64,000 nucleotides of DNA from Phyto melanocephala (Eukaryota > Arthropoda > Insecta > Diptera > Rhinophoridae). The stretch covers positions 36,974,701-37,038,700 of the forward strand of contig OW799235.1 of NCBI GenBank assembly GCA_941918925.1, written 5' to 3'. The position numbers and the translations under genes are program-made. The stretch's first letter is position 1; each line of letters starts with the position of its first letter. Positions 11,930-23,160 of this stretch are shown piece after piece. The notes below the pieces were generated by a model. That model was not told the DNA's origin, did no database searches, and was given only the letters and a program-made list of their open reading frames with translations.

Positions 11930-12940
11930 GATATACCCCCCTTATCAAAGACAAAAACGGCAGACCCTTAACAAATGAGAAAGTGCAGCTTTCGCGCTGG
12001 CGTGAGCACTTTTAAGAAACGTTTGAGCAGCTTCCGAACAAACCAATACACAACGACAACAACAAGTTTTTACCGTTTTCACGCACTCGCCCATTTATAT
12101 CAATGTGTAGCAACCATCCAACCAAATAGGAGATTGTAGATAATTTCGCATCTTAAAAACGGCAAAGCATCCGGTTGGATAACGTTCCTGCAGAGCATTA
12201 CAAATCCAATCCCAAAGTTCTAGCAAATATTATAAAACCAATAAGTATTTACTGAAATTTGGAATTCATAATTCGTCCTACATGATTGAAAGCAAAGCTT
12301 GATGGTGAAAATTCAAAAAAAAGATTAAAAAGAGTGTAACAACTGGCGTGGCATTTCAATTGTACCTGCTGTCTGCAAAATATCCAACAAGATCCTTTTG
12401 AATCCCGTCACCGAGCCAATTGATCACTAACTGAGAAAAGAGCAAAGCACCTAATATAACTCAAAGCTCTCCTGGTATTTATTGACGTCTTAAAAGCTTT
12501 TGACTCCATTGATCGCAATGTAATTATGCTTGCTCTATAAAGCATGGGAGTTCCGGGAAAAACCTTTTAATACACAAACCGGTGGCAAGCAAGGATGTCT
12601 CCTATCCTATTCACGGTGACATTAGACTGCATATTTTAAAATCAATTTCTTCTAGAAGGTGGGGAATCACGTGAAAGGTCGATCAACATCTTGAAGGCCT
12701 TGACTACGACATAGTTCTGATGATGACATAGCTCTACTCGCTTCAGACAAGGAACATATATAGGCAAAAATCGATATCCTATGCTCTACAGCCGCGACAG
12801 CGGGATTGCGCATCAACGTTAGAAAAACCAAAGCGTGCACGAATAACCATGTTACACATCATCTTACATCATTAAGGTAAACAACGAAGCTATATAGAAA
12901 GTAAACGACTTTAGCTACTTAAGTAGCATAATTACTAGGG
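11930..12940 (+). pseudogene. non-LTR retrotransposon reverse transcriptase fossil
   Basis: Translating across frames gives RT landmarks in order: RWREHF near 11998, a degraded region equivalent to AGLDNIPAEH near 12170-12200, VFIDVLKAFDSIDRN near 12477-12525, GGKQGCLLSPILF near 12580-12612, and DYADDIALLASDKEH near 12715-12750. YADD is the catalytic box. Multiple stops and frameshifts kill it. The motif style fits the CR1/RTE-like group of LINEs, but the clade is not fixed. The 37490-38640 fossil on the other strand appears related. Confidence 0.75.
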
Positions 12941-12945
12941 TGATC

Positions 12946-14117
12946 GATTATTCGACTTTTTTAAGAAGCCAGTTTTCAAATAGTTTGAAATTTAGGGCCG
13001 TATTCATAAAAAATATTTTAGGTTTATTGAAGACTTATTTGACAAATTTCTGTGCAATATCTGTCAAATAAGCCTTTGATAAACCTAAAATAAATTTTAT
13101 GAATACGGCAGTTAGAATTTACAAGAAACCGGTTGCAATTTTGAAAATTGAGAAAAACCCGGTTAACAGGTTCGAATATATAAAATATAATATTTAAAGA
13201 AAAAATTAAAAAATATTGTTCAAAAAGATTATAATAAAAATTATATCTAAATATGAAATTTTTAGAGTTTATAAAAGTTTGGCTGCACAATTACGCAATA
13301 ACTGACATGAATACAGTTGACTAATTTGGTTTTAATTAGTTGAATTTAAGGACAAAAAGTAATCTTTACAAGTAAAATAAAAAAATACAATAAATGAATA
13401 CATAAATAAATAAATCTTTTTATAAGGCTGTTATCAATTTTTGTATCTCCTTCTGTACATATGTAGATCTTTTAAACTAATATGCACTAACGTATTTTGT
13501 TTTGAATAATTTCTGTAATTTTTTAGGCAAGGGAGGAAATCTTTCAAATTTAATTTTAAAAATTCTTTCTTATACCCCTGACAGACATACAAATATAGGC
13601 ATAAACTAGTTTGTTCGATAGTTTAATTGAAATTTAGGTTGACAGACACTCAATGTCATTAATTAAAATTAGGATCTGGAAGGAGAGATTATTGGTTTTT
13701 CTTTATTGTAACTACATTTTTTACCTAAATGTGATCGATCAGCTAAGTTTATGCATCAATTACCTTTAACTTTTAAAGTTAGGTTTATATCCTATAAAAA
13801 AATAATATTTAAGCTTAATTATTTTTCTTATGTTGCATTTGTTTTTTAAACAACAAATAAATTTCTTACAATATTATGGAAGAATATTTAATAGTTTTTA
13901 TTTTCTGATTTTTGGAAACTTTTCGAGTACTAAATATACTATGGTACGATTGGTTACAAAGATATATGAAAATAAACTTAAAAATATCAAAAACCGACTT
14001 TTTCGTATAAAAAACCCGGTGTATTCGATATTCGTAAAATCAACATTTAGAAAAAACCAGCAGAAAGAGGAAAAAACCGGATTTTCCACCGGTTGTAAAA
14101 CCGAGTCGATCACCATG
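12946..14117. mobile_element. degenerate foldback/TIR element
   Basis: The left end (GGTGATCGATTATTCGAC) and right end (GAGTCGATCACC) are inverted. Both ends continue into diverged matching sequence rich in AAACCGGTT and AAAACCCGGT motifs over more than 100 bp. The interior is A/T-rich without a recognisable transposase, and a MITE has inserted at 12995. The right end abuts the 3' end of a LINE. No clear target duplication was found, so the superfamily is unknown. Confidence 0.5.
12995..13111. mobile_element. Harbinger-type palindromic MITE
   Basis: A nearly palindromic 117-bp element with ends GGGCCGTATTCATAAAAAAT and (inverted) CCGTATTCATAAAATTTA. The middle arms contain TTTAGGTTTAT and TTATTTGACA on one side and their inverted forms on the other. 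TTA flanks both ends (12992-12994 and 13112-13114), a 3-bp duplication typical of PIF/Harbinger. It is nested in the foldback element 12946-14117. Confidence 0.75.
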
Positions 14118-14940
14118 GTTGGTTGGTTATCGTGGTAGTTCGCTGCACGCCAACAGTCAAGTAGAGTCTGTATGACTCCGTTTTGACAGGACCACATCAC
14201 TCGTCAGCTTCTAGTGTATCTCAGAATAATATCCAAGAGTAAGGGTACTAGATCCACCCCGTGGCCCTGAGGTATCTCAGTAGATAATTCAGTCCAACTT
14301 CAGATATCGCAGAGAGGCCATCTAGTATATGTTCGCTCAGAAATCTGTGTCTCTTAGCCGCCAGTGCAGGACATTCGCAGAGAAAATGGAAAACCGATTC
14401 CTCCTTCTCTCTATCCAGACAACTGCGACAATGGTCGTTCGATGGGAGTCCGAGCCGACTTGCATGTTTGCCTAACATCCAGTGACCCGTCAATACCGCC
14501 AGCAACCTCGATATGTCCCTCCGACTTCGACTAGTAAGTTGCAATGTACGTCGTGCATCAAAAGAGGGCCACGTAAGCCGTGCCACCTTACACGTGCTCA
14601 GCCCACGCCACCGGAGAAAGTGTCTGGAGATTCTGCTTTTAATAGTCCCCAACGGGATTGTAACTGCAATTGCATTAGAGATATCCAGAGCAGATTCTCC
14701 CCTGGCTAGCTCATCAGCACGCTCGTTACCATAGTGGCCCTTATGCGCAGCAATCCAAACTAGAGTAACGTCAGCCCGCTGACCAAGCCTTGACAGTTCC
14801 TTTCTACATTGGCCAACTAATTTAGACGTAATAATGTATGACCTCAGTGACAAGAGTGCCGCCTGACTGTCGACAAATATACCAATGCTCCCGTGGATAT
14901 TCACCCTAATAATTACCCTTACGGGCGGCTTCAGCGCTGC
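14118..14940 (-). pseudogene. 5'-truncated LINE: RNase H and C-terminal domain (LOA/I group)
   Basis: An open frame of 218 codons (14904-14248, minus) encodes the 3' end of a LINE ORF2. It carries an RNase H-like segment (FVDSQAALLSL, VWIAAHKGHYGNERADELA). A C-terminal region follows with GHWMLGKHASRLGLP, a CRSCLDREKEESVFHFLCEC zinc-knuckle-like motif and a terminal LRYLRATGW. RNase H plus this tail points to the LOA/I group. The reverse transcriptase is missing, so this is a 5'-truncated copy. The retained frame is undamaged. The 3' UTR runs to about 14118 and ends in AACC-type short repeats. Confidence 0.8.
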
Positions 14941-15450
14941 ACAAGTCTCTCAAAACAGAGTAAATAAAGCACGTGGTGATTACGCCTCTTTTAAGGGCCG
15001 ATATTGACTTTGAATAAAACACAAATTAATTATGGAACAAAATATCGGTATCAAATAAATGGCTCGATCAGTGGAACACTAAATGGGTATCAAATAATTA
15101 GTAGAATATAAATAGTTAACCATGTAAACATTCAAAATCAAAGATTGCATTGGAAATAATTAAGAAAATGGCGAAAAGCATGAAAGCTAGGCTAAACAAC
15201 GTTGTTTCATTTGAACTATGTAAACACGTGATACTGAGGGATAATATTAGACGGCGATTATTTTACATATGAGCAGACATGTTTGAATAGTATTTAATTA
15301 CAAATATTTCTTCAATTTACAAAGCCCATTGCATTTTTAATTGTCACAAAATACAGTTTCGGTTTGTTCTCTTATGAATACGATTGTATCTATTATACTC
15401 AGTTTTCTTTTAGATACGTACTAAAAACAACCATATAAGTATTAAAAACA
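14941..15450. other. intergenic, downstream of the first BED/hAT gene
   Basis: About 500 bp of A/T-rich DNA between the truncated LINE and the polyadenylation signal of the minus-strand gene. No further feature is recognised. Confidence 0.5.
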
Positions 15451-15456
15451 TTTATT
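15451..15456 (-). terminator. candidate polyadenylation signal AATAAA
   Basis: On the minus strand AATAAA lies about 62 nt past the stop codon of the BED/hAT gene at 15518. It is the nearest canonical signal. Transcript ends cannot be verified from sequence. Confidence 0.5.
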
Positions 15457-15517
15457 AGTTAATTTTGTAAATGAACTTTAGCATTTCTAGTTTAGTATTG
15501 ACTGCTGTAGATAAATT

Positions 15518-15691
15518 TTAATCTTCATCATCGGAATATTTGTCTGCATGATAGATTCCGAAATGCTCCAGGTTTCCTTCTAGCAAATGTGAATTTAAAC
15601 GAATGCTTACAAGATCATCAGATGGCAAAGGCGATAGTTTTGAAATGGGCTGTGTTTTATAAATATGTGCATAACGATTTTGATTATAGTT
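15518..15691 (-). CDS. exon 2 of the first BED/hAT gene
   Basis: The acceptor TTGCAG on the minus strand is followed by an open frame beginning NYNQNRYAHIY and ending KYSDDED-stop. The paralogue's second exon begins IYNKICYANIY, and both contain RLNSHLL, which confirms the exon. The segment completes the hAT dimerisation region. Confidence 0.8.
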   Translation of the reverse strand, partial: NYNQNRYAHIYKTQPISKLSPLPSDDLVSIRLNSHLLEGNLEHFGIYHADKYSDDED

Positions 15692-18600
15692 CTGCAAGTA
15701 AAAATTAATTAAGTTCCAAATAAATAAATTTTTGTATTTGACCGAATATACATATATATGTCCGTAAATATGAACATAAATAATTTTTAGACCGATTTAA
15801 AATCAAGTAATGAAAGGAAAATAGTAGACAACCATCACTCCTATCGTGAATATTTTTTTTCTCTCGAAATATTTGCCCTGAAATCGTGAATAAATTCCTC
15901 AAGAAAGTTTTCACTTTTATTTCCTACTAGAAAAACCCGGCGCGCGTTGCTACGCCCCTTAATGAATATAAATGCATTCTAAATTTTAATTGAATATCAA
16001 GTGCAAGAAGCTAAAAATAATAACTTTTTTTAATGCGCGTGGCCCTGCCCACTTTTCTAATCACGAAACTCTATAGTGATGACAGCTCAATATGTGTGCA
16101 AAGTTTCAGAAAAATCGATCTAGTGCAAGTAGCTAAAAATGATAACTAATTTTTATGGGCGTGGCACTGCCTACTTTTATTATCACGAAATTGTATAATC
16201 ATGACAGCTCAATATGTGTGCAGTTTCAGAAAAATCGGTCCAGTGCAAGTACGTCAAAATTATAACTTTTGTCTATGGGCGTGGCCCTGCCCACTTTTCT
16301 AATCACGAAATTATATAGTCATGACAGCTCAATATGTGTGCAAAGTTTCAGAAAAATCGGTCCAGTGCAAGTACCTCAAAATTATAACTTTTTTATGGGC
16401 GTGGCCCGCCCACTTTTCTAATCACGAAATTATATAGTCATAACAGCTTAATATGTGTGCAAAGCTTCAGAAAAACCGGTCAAATGCAAGTAGCTAAACA
16501 TGATAACTAATTTTTAAGGTCGTGGCCCCGCCCATTTTTTGCCACCCATAAACACTCCCTGGAATGTGTACAACAACTTGCCAAAGTTTAAGTCCGATCG
16601 GTTTTACAGTTTCGGAGTCTATAGCTAACACACACACACAGAGTTTCATTTTTATATATATACAGGCATGTGATGGAAATCGAAAACGAAGCAATTTTGA
16701 AAGTTCGTTTTAATACTCTATGAATAAATTTTTTGTAATTTTTGTTATATATGTACATAAATATTTCTATATTAAAAAGAATTTTATAACAAAAATTACA
16801 AAAATTTTATTCATAGAGTATTAAAACGAACTTTCAAAATTGCTTCGTTTTCGATTTCCATCACATACCTGATAGATTAACATTGAATGTGCATTATATT
16901 ATATTGAACAGCTGTCTAGTGAAGGTAACAAAAAATGCACGGTAAATTCAAAATACCAATTTTCATTTCGATGGAAATACAAATTTCATGCGAAGAAATA
17001 TTTCACTTCTTATTCACGATAGGGGTACATGTTCTTTAAGAATAGTTTAATTAAGCTATGTTCACATTAGGCAAATATTTAACGAAATAGACGTAAGCAC
17101 TAAAATTTATTAATTTTTGCTCTAAGCAATAATTATCTATTTCACTAAAAATCTTCCGTATTAAAACCAATTCCATTATGTCTAGACTGTAGTATTTTGT
17201 GTAAGAAAAAATCACATAGAATTGCCTAATGTCGACACTGTTTTAATTAAAGAAAATACGCGTGCGTACATATTATTTGAACTTACCTGAGTGGTTGGAA
17301 AAGCAAAACATATCGCGCTTAGTGTGTATATTTCAGGCTGGATATCTTTTTGCTGATTCCAAAACATTAGTATGTTCGTGTCTACCGATTGAAATGGTAA
17401 TTTTAGTTCTTCGATTTTCCTATAAACGTCAGCGGTTCTTGTATCAGTTTCTTTTATGTCTTTACTGAGAAATTCATTTAGGAAGGCGTCCTCGTCATCA
17501 ATACATATTACTGAATCACTATCTTCTTCTTGAGATTGAAGGGCCGTGTTTATGACATCAGCCTTATAGACTTTTGATTGACTCCACAGTTTTTTTAAAT
17601 ATTCCGAGGCTATTGTTTTCTCTGATGTACCTAAGGTATGGTGAAAGCGAGGATCCAAATACAAACAAGCTTCAAAACAGTCTCTTTTTAAAAGTTCTTT
17701 TGATCTTGCTTCAATGGATTTCAACAGGTCAGCGGAAATAGTAGTAACATGAATATTTTCGACATTGGTAGCATGAGCTAGTTTTGCCGTTAAAAGCTTG
17801 TTTTTTAACCATTGAGCGTAAAAATCTCCAAAATGCATTTCTTCGTTGTAGTATTTAAGTATGGATTTTTGCAGACAACTTAAGGATTCACAAAAAGCTT
17901 CAACAAACAGCCATAAATTATCATTGGCATCGAAATGGTCTTCTGGATTTTCAAGTTTAGGAAGTTTTACGTTGTTTAAAATACTGCGGGCTTCCAGTAA
18001 TTTTTGCATCATTTCATAAGTTGAACCCCATTTCCAAGGAGAATCCAGTTGGGGCATATATAAATTATTTGCTTTAAAAATCTCATCAAAACTATTCGAA
18101 TTGTCACCAATGAATTTGACTAAATTGCGACACTCCAAAAATAGTTTACATATATTAAAATTTTTAAAAATGTCAAGTAGGCACAGTTGGGCTATTGAAC
18201 CAATATAACGTTCTACCATTATATCACCAAATTGTATCTCAGGATGTTTTTCAAAGCTTTCGAATTCCTTTATATATTCAGAATTATTTACCACTGTATT
18301 GAACTTTGGTTTGGTATTATCACAACAAATGCGAATAATCTGATTGGAGTCTATATTAAATTTACCCAAAATTTTTTGAAAATGTTTTTCAGTTAATTGA
18401 GAATCATTCATTAGATCTATTACGCCCAGATTGCACGATTGTATCGCCCCATCATCGATATACTGTGTGCTAATACAAAAAGTATTTGGGGGTCCTTTAA
18501 TATCCATATCGACTTTCAGAGACAACAATCGCCAATTTAAGTCATGAGAAAATTCGTCCCGCAAATGATTGGCCACTAAACTAAGAAGTTGCTCAGTTTT

Positions 18601-19632
18601 AATTTCGTCTATAATAAACTCTGTTTTTTCCATATTGGATATAGACTCACAAATGGGTTTTATAAGTGTCTGCATGTTTTTAGAACCAAAAATCTGCGGT
18701 GGTAGACCATCTTCTATAATGAGACCCCATACCGCTGACATTATGATTTGTTTGTTCATTTCAATGGCCAGTAGAGTATTCGATGACTTTGGCTGATCAA
18801 CGGTTCCCGAGGGGCTTTTAGGTTTGGAAACTGTTAAACCTGAAATATCGCATATATTTTTTTCTTCAGATATATTTAATGACGTTTCAACAGTTACGGT
18901 ACTTATTACAGGTTTAGTAGGCTGCAGGCTTTGTCTGGATAATTCCTGAATTGGTGTTATAGACTGTACGTTATGAATGGGGTATTCATTACTAATTTGA
19001 GTTGGTATGATAGATGCCGCACTTTGGATTACAAAATTGTTTATAGTTTGATTTGGTGCAATATTTTGTATACTCTGTGTAGCATATTCGTGGATTTGTG
19101 GTGATGCAATGGTTTGTATGTGTGCACTTGAATGTGCGTGTTCTACATTTGGACCTGTATGTGCATAGCTCAATTTAACGGGGATTATTGTATTTTGTTT
19201 ATTTTCAAGATATTCTTGAACAGGCATCTCTTCATTGGTATCATCGCCAGTAAGATTTATTATATTATGGTCTGCTTTTGCTCTTAATTCTCTCTTGCTA
19301 GTTTGTACAGGTAGCTTTCTCTTTGTAGTCCCTTCTTCGGATTTAAACAATATAATATTATGATCTACCTCTAAATGCTGTATTAGATTACTGCTGTGAT
19401 TGTTTCTTACACTTTTATTGCAACGTTTGCATACTGAAACTTCCTGCCCAGTTTTAGTATGGAAGTAGTTCCACACTTCGACCTTAGCGTTATGTAGTCT
19501 TAGCAAATGTTGTTTCAAACCCCAACAGCGATCACTTTTTATACGTTGCTTGCATAGTTTACACACAGCAATTCCTTCTTCTGCAATATTGTCGAAATAC
19601 TGCCACGCTTCGCTTCTGGGATTAGATACCAT
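15518..19632 (-). CDS. two-BED zinc finger, hAT transposase-derived protein (two exons, 839 aa)
   Basis: Exon 1 is 19632-17287 (782 codons). It ends ACTCAG|GTAAGT in phase 0. Exon 2 is 15691-15518 (57 codons plus stop) after TTGCAG. The protein opens with two BED-type zinc fingers (C24-x2-C27 ... H42-x4-H47 and C68-x2-C71 ... H86-x4-H91), a DNA-binding fold. A linker rich in Q, I, T and S (about 95-290) follows, then a hAT-like body with LDSPWKWGSTYEMM matching the RW-STY motif of hAT transposases. The C-terminal dimerisation region (NILMFWNQQ ... LSAICFAFPTTQ) continues across the intron into SIRLNSHLL. No TIRs bracket the gene and the frame is intact, so a domesticated transposase acting in the nucleus is inferred. 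The partners and target DNA are unknown. The paralogue at 27246-29606 has the same intron position. I do not recognise the orthologue well enough to name it. Confidence 0.85.
15927..16876 (-). mobile_element. nonautonomous Helitron, subtype I, in the intron
   Basis: The plus strand begins CTAGAAAAACCCGGCGCGCG and ends TATATATA ... GA before T (16877). The minus strand therefore has a TC start and CTAG end between A (15926) and T. Four or more ~95-125-bp internal repeats carry GGGCGTGGCCCTGCCCACTT and ATCACGAAATT motifs. The 5' TC terminus is split by a foldback element at 16663-16871. The whole lies in the intron of the BED/hAT gene, which explains that intron's 1.6-kb length. Confidence 0.8.
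16663..16871. mobile_element. foldback MITE nested in the Helitron terminus
   Basis: Two arms of about 87 bp are near-perfect inverted copies. The outer end reads CAGGCATGTGATGG on the left and, reverse-complemented, CAGGTATGTGATGG on the right. The spacer of about 35 bp is A/T-rich. ATA flanks both sides (16660-16662 and 16872-16874), a candidate 3-bp target duplication. The arms are too similar for an old insertion. The superfamily is unknown. Confidence 0.8.
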
Positions 19633-20767
19633 TTTGTGGTGTTTGTTTGATTCAACCGTTTGTTATTTTTTTTATACACAGGCAAATGTATGTATGTAGT
19701 ACAATCAGCTATACTATAACGTCGATTTGTTACAAAAACAATACACACACACGTACATAAGAAAATCAGCACAGAATTCTTTCTGTTTATTACACTCGTG
19801 ATACGTTCCCAACAACGATTGTTTGCACACTAAAATTGAATATCTCATATACTAATGCACTCTTGTGCTCTCTTGTTGTCTTTTTTGAGTTGTTTCTAAA
19901 CTGGGCATAATATTTAAGAGCATACAAAACCAAACATCGCGACGTGCATTAATGTGCTGTTAACAGTATACGTTTGCTCAAGTAAAAACTTCAAATGTGT
20001 ATGGTTTTTGAAGCTACACGTACAATAACAATACAAATGCAAAACTAAAGTTCGTCTTTATCGATTTTTTCATTAAACAGCACATTTGTGTTGTTTATTG
20101 TTTGATTTTTTCCGGTAAATGTTAGCAGTCTTTTCTTGTGAAAAACACATTTTAACTGTTTATCTGCTCAGTGACTGAACAAAGCAATATATGTCGTATT
20201 GCTTCTTTTATTAAAGACATACATATGTACATAAAAACATGTATACTTAGATCTACATGATTTTATTTCTCGCTCTTACGAATCTTGATTAATGAACGCA
20301 AAATAATTTTTTAGGTGTTTAGCTATGCAAAGTCTTATGTGTATACTAATGTAATTACCCCCGAAGTTAATATTTTATCACAAACAAAATTTGATTGTAT
20401 GGTTTATAGGTAGTTAACTAACATAAATAAATATTCGCTTTCAAATTTCATTTTGTATAACACTAGAAAACGTTCTGACTAGCATTTCAGCAAAACGAAA
20501 GTGCGAAGTTCTACAAAAACAACACACCAAAGTTCTGTTGTCAAGTCGAGCCCTCTAAATAAAAAAATGTGTATACATACATATGTATGTATGTATGTAC
20601 ACTAAAATACAAACGCGGCAGCCTTTCTTCTACGTCATGAGTTTAAGCGCATGCCTATTTCGAGTGTAACTAATTATGTAAATATGTTCTGCAAAGTAAT
20701 ATATGCATGTATATGTAATACATATGCATGTGTACGTAGACTTATTGCAATAAAAAATATATTGCAA
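19633..20767. other. 5' flank of the first BED/hAT gene
   Basis: Presumed promoter and 5' UTR region for the minus-strand gene. No TATA box is clear. The motif CTCTTGTGC near 19860 also occurs upstream of the paralogue. A CATACATATGTATG microsatellite lies at about 20575-20600. No other gene is seen. Confidence 0.4.
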
Positions 20768-20771
20768 TTAA

Positions 20772-21379
20772 AGGTGAATTCACCCATTTGTTCTGAACAA
20801 AATTTTTTCCGGAGAATAACATTTTTTCTGAGAGTTTTCTGCAGAACGATTCACACATTTCAGAAAATTTGTCCGAAAAAACAAAGCTGCCATATAATAT
20901 AAAAATGCAAACAGTTGTACAAAGTGGCAGCACCGCTAGCAAACTATGTAAATAAATACAAACGTTAATTATTTCATTAAAATATATATGAAGAAAATGT
21001 CGGATAGAAGAAAACTAAAATTATTATTTTTAATTGTTCACGTCATACAAACATTCTCTTCCTGGTTTTTTTAATTCTTCTATTAATTTTTGAGCAATTT
21101 TTTCATTAAATTCCATTTTAATTGTTAATTTTCGGCAAAAACAATTTTTGTATAATAAATGTACTGACACTGTGTGTTGTGGCAACCAAACTCAATTTTC
21201 ATGTAAATATTGAAAAAAATGGCGTCCCAATTCAGTTTCTTCTGAACAAGAATTAAAATTAAACCAATTCAAGAAAAAACTTTCTGAACATAATAATCTC
21301 TCTCTCTCTCAAAAGTAAAACGTCAAACTCAATATAAAAGAAATTTGTTCTGAACTAAAATTTTATGGGTGAATCCAGC
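20772..21379. mobile_element. TTAA-flanked MITE, about 608 bp
   Basis: Flanking TTAA occurs on both sides (20768-20771 and 21380-21383). The inner ends are inverted: AGGTGAATTCACCCAT on the left and, reverse-complemented, GCTGGATTCACCCATAAAA on the right. Both continue to GTTCTGAAC or GTTCAGAAC motifs. There is no coding capacity. The TTAA target suggests mobilisation by a piggyBac-type transposase. Confidence 0.7.
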
Positions 21380-21383
21380 TTAA

Positions 21384-21912
21384 AACTCACAATCTATACG
21401 CACAAATTGCATACATAATGCTAGGCGTACAATTGCGACGAACGGCGAATCCATCAGTAAAAATTCGCTATGTAAGTTTGTCGTATGGAGTTAGGGTAGC
21501 CAGATTTGAAATTCGAAAAAACACACCACTCACAATGAAAAAGCAGTAAACAAAGAAAAAAACAGTACATTTTTTGTAAGAAATCACAAAAAACAGTAAC
21601 AGCGTTGTTAACAAGCGATGTGCTTTATTAACTATTACAGAATGTTTCAAATTATCTTAGGTTATTTTCACACGGATAAAAATTTGTTTATCAAATATTA
21701 AAATAGACAAATGTTATTGTTTTATAAAAAATATTCATAAAAACAGTACAAATAACAGTGCAGAGTGTGAAAAACAGTACATTTGCGTACGGTTTTGGGT
21801 ATTGTGCATAAAAAAGTACAGTGACAGCGCATAGAGAAAGTGACCTAAGGGTAAAAACCGGTTTTGTTCAGGAGAGTCATTTTAAAGATTAAATGATTTT
21901 TCTATTTTTTTT
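21384..21912. other. intergenic; carries the left arm of a 37-bp inverted repeat
   Basis: There is no gene. At 21821-21857 the sequence GTGACAGCGCATAGAGAAAG followed by TGACCTAAGGGTAAAAA is the inverted partner of 23634-23671. Repeated AAACAGTAC-type motifs occur from 21560 to 21780. Confidence 0.5.
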
Positions 21913-22430
21913 TTATACCCTTCACACAGTGAAAAAGGGTATATATAGGTTTTTCATTCCGTGTGAAATTTCTACAATTTTCATTTCCGACCCCATAAAG
22001 TATATATTTTCTGAAAGCTTATGAATAGAGGAGTCGATTAAGCCCTGACCGTCTGACCGTCTGTCCGTGTGTATGTTGAAATCAACTTTTTGAAGCCCCC
22101 CGACATAGGTTGGACCCGGGTAAGGTAATAAAATATCAGAAATATTCGGGAGTAGATCGGTATTGAAAATCAGAAACATCGGTACATAAACAACTGAGAT
22201 ATGAGCAAAAACCCACGACCACCTCGATTTTCTTTTCATAAAAACAACATTACAACAACAACATACATACATACAAACGTGTATACTGGTTAGAGAAAAC
22301 GTGGCATCGAATCCCAGCTGAGGCAAAAAAATTTTTTTTTAAATTTTTTTAAAATTTTTTTTTTTAATTTTTTTTTTATTTTTTTTTTTATTTTTTATTA
22401 AATATATTATATATATTTTTATTATTATTT
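21913..22430 (+). repeat. dispersed repeat family A, tandem unit 1
   Basis: Forward copy with the complete 5' end (TTATACCCTTCACACAGTG) and tRNA-like core (GCATCGAATCCCAGC near 22305), cut within its A/T tract where unit 2 begins. It is almost identical to unit 2. The main differences are that GTCTGACCGTCTGTCCGTG-type repeats differ in number and one base differs near GGTTTTTCATT. Confidence 0.85.
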
Positions 22431-23160
22431 TTATACCCTTCACACAGTGAAAAAGGGTATATATAGGTTTGTCATTCCGTGTGAAATTTCTACAATTTTC
22501 ATTTCCGACCCCATAAAGTATATATTTTCTGAAAGCTTATGAATAGAGGAGTCGATTAAGCCCTGACCGTCTGTCCGTCTGACCGTCTGTCCGTGTGTAT
22601 GTTGAAATCAACTTTTTGAAGCCCCCCGACATAGGTTGGACCCGGGTAAGGTATTAAAATATCAGAAATATTCGGGAGTAGATCGGTATTGAAAATCAGA
22701 AACATCGGTACATAAACAACTGAGATATGAGCAAAAACCCACGACCACCTCGATTTTCTTTTCATAAAAACAACATTACAACAACAACATACATACATAC
22801 AAACGTGTATACTGGTTAGAGAAAACGTGGCATCGAATCCCAGCTGAGGCAAAAAAATTTTTTTTTAAATTTTTTTAAAATTTTTTTTTTTAATTTTTTT
22901 TTTATTTTTTTTTTATTTTTTATTTAATATATTATATATATTTTTATTATTATTTTTTTTTATTTTTTTTTTTTAATTTTTTTTTTATTTTTTTTTTGTT
23001 TTATATATATTATATATGTATATAATAATTTTTTTTTTTATTTTTTATTTTTTTTTTGTTTTTTTTAACATACATACGTGAATTTACTGTTATTGCATGA
23101 CTACACGTTGTGAAGGGTATATAAGATTCGGCACGGCCGAATATAGCGCTTTTACTTGTT
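22431..23160 (+). repeat. dispersed repeat family A, tandem unit 2 (full length)
   Basis: Full-length forward copy. It starts TTATACCCTTCACACAGTG and has the tRNA-like core near 22806-22850 (GTATACTGGTTAGAG, then GCATCGAATCCCAGC). About 210 bp of A/T tract follow, then ACATACATACG, then TTCGGCACGGCCGAA with TAGCGCTTTTACTTGTT at the end. It serves as the reference copy for the family in this window. Confidence 0.85.

Noticed and set aside
16000..16500. Regularly spaced repeats of ~95-125 bp that could look CRISPR-like
   Set aside because: They are internal repeats of a Helitron. Units are too long and diverged, there are no unique spacers, and the organism is eukaryotic.
22806..22850. A tRNA gene in the ACTGGTTAGAG ... 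GAATCCCAGC segment
   Set aside because: Anticodon arm and acceptor stem cannot be formed, and boxes are too close together. The segment recurs in every family A copy.
21922..22852. Paired minus-strand frames beginning MPQLGFDATFSLTSIHVCMY
   Set aside because: They are antisense readings of two family A units and repeat because the repeat does.
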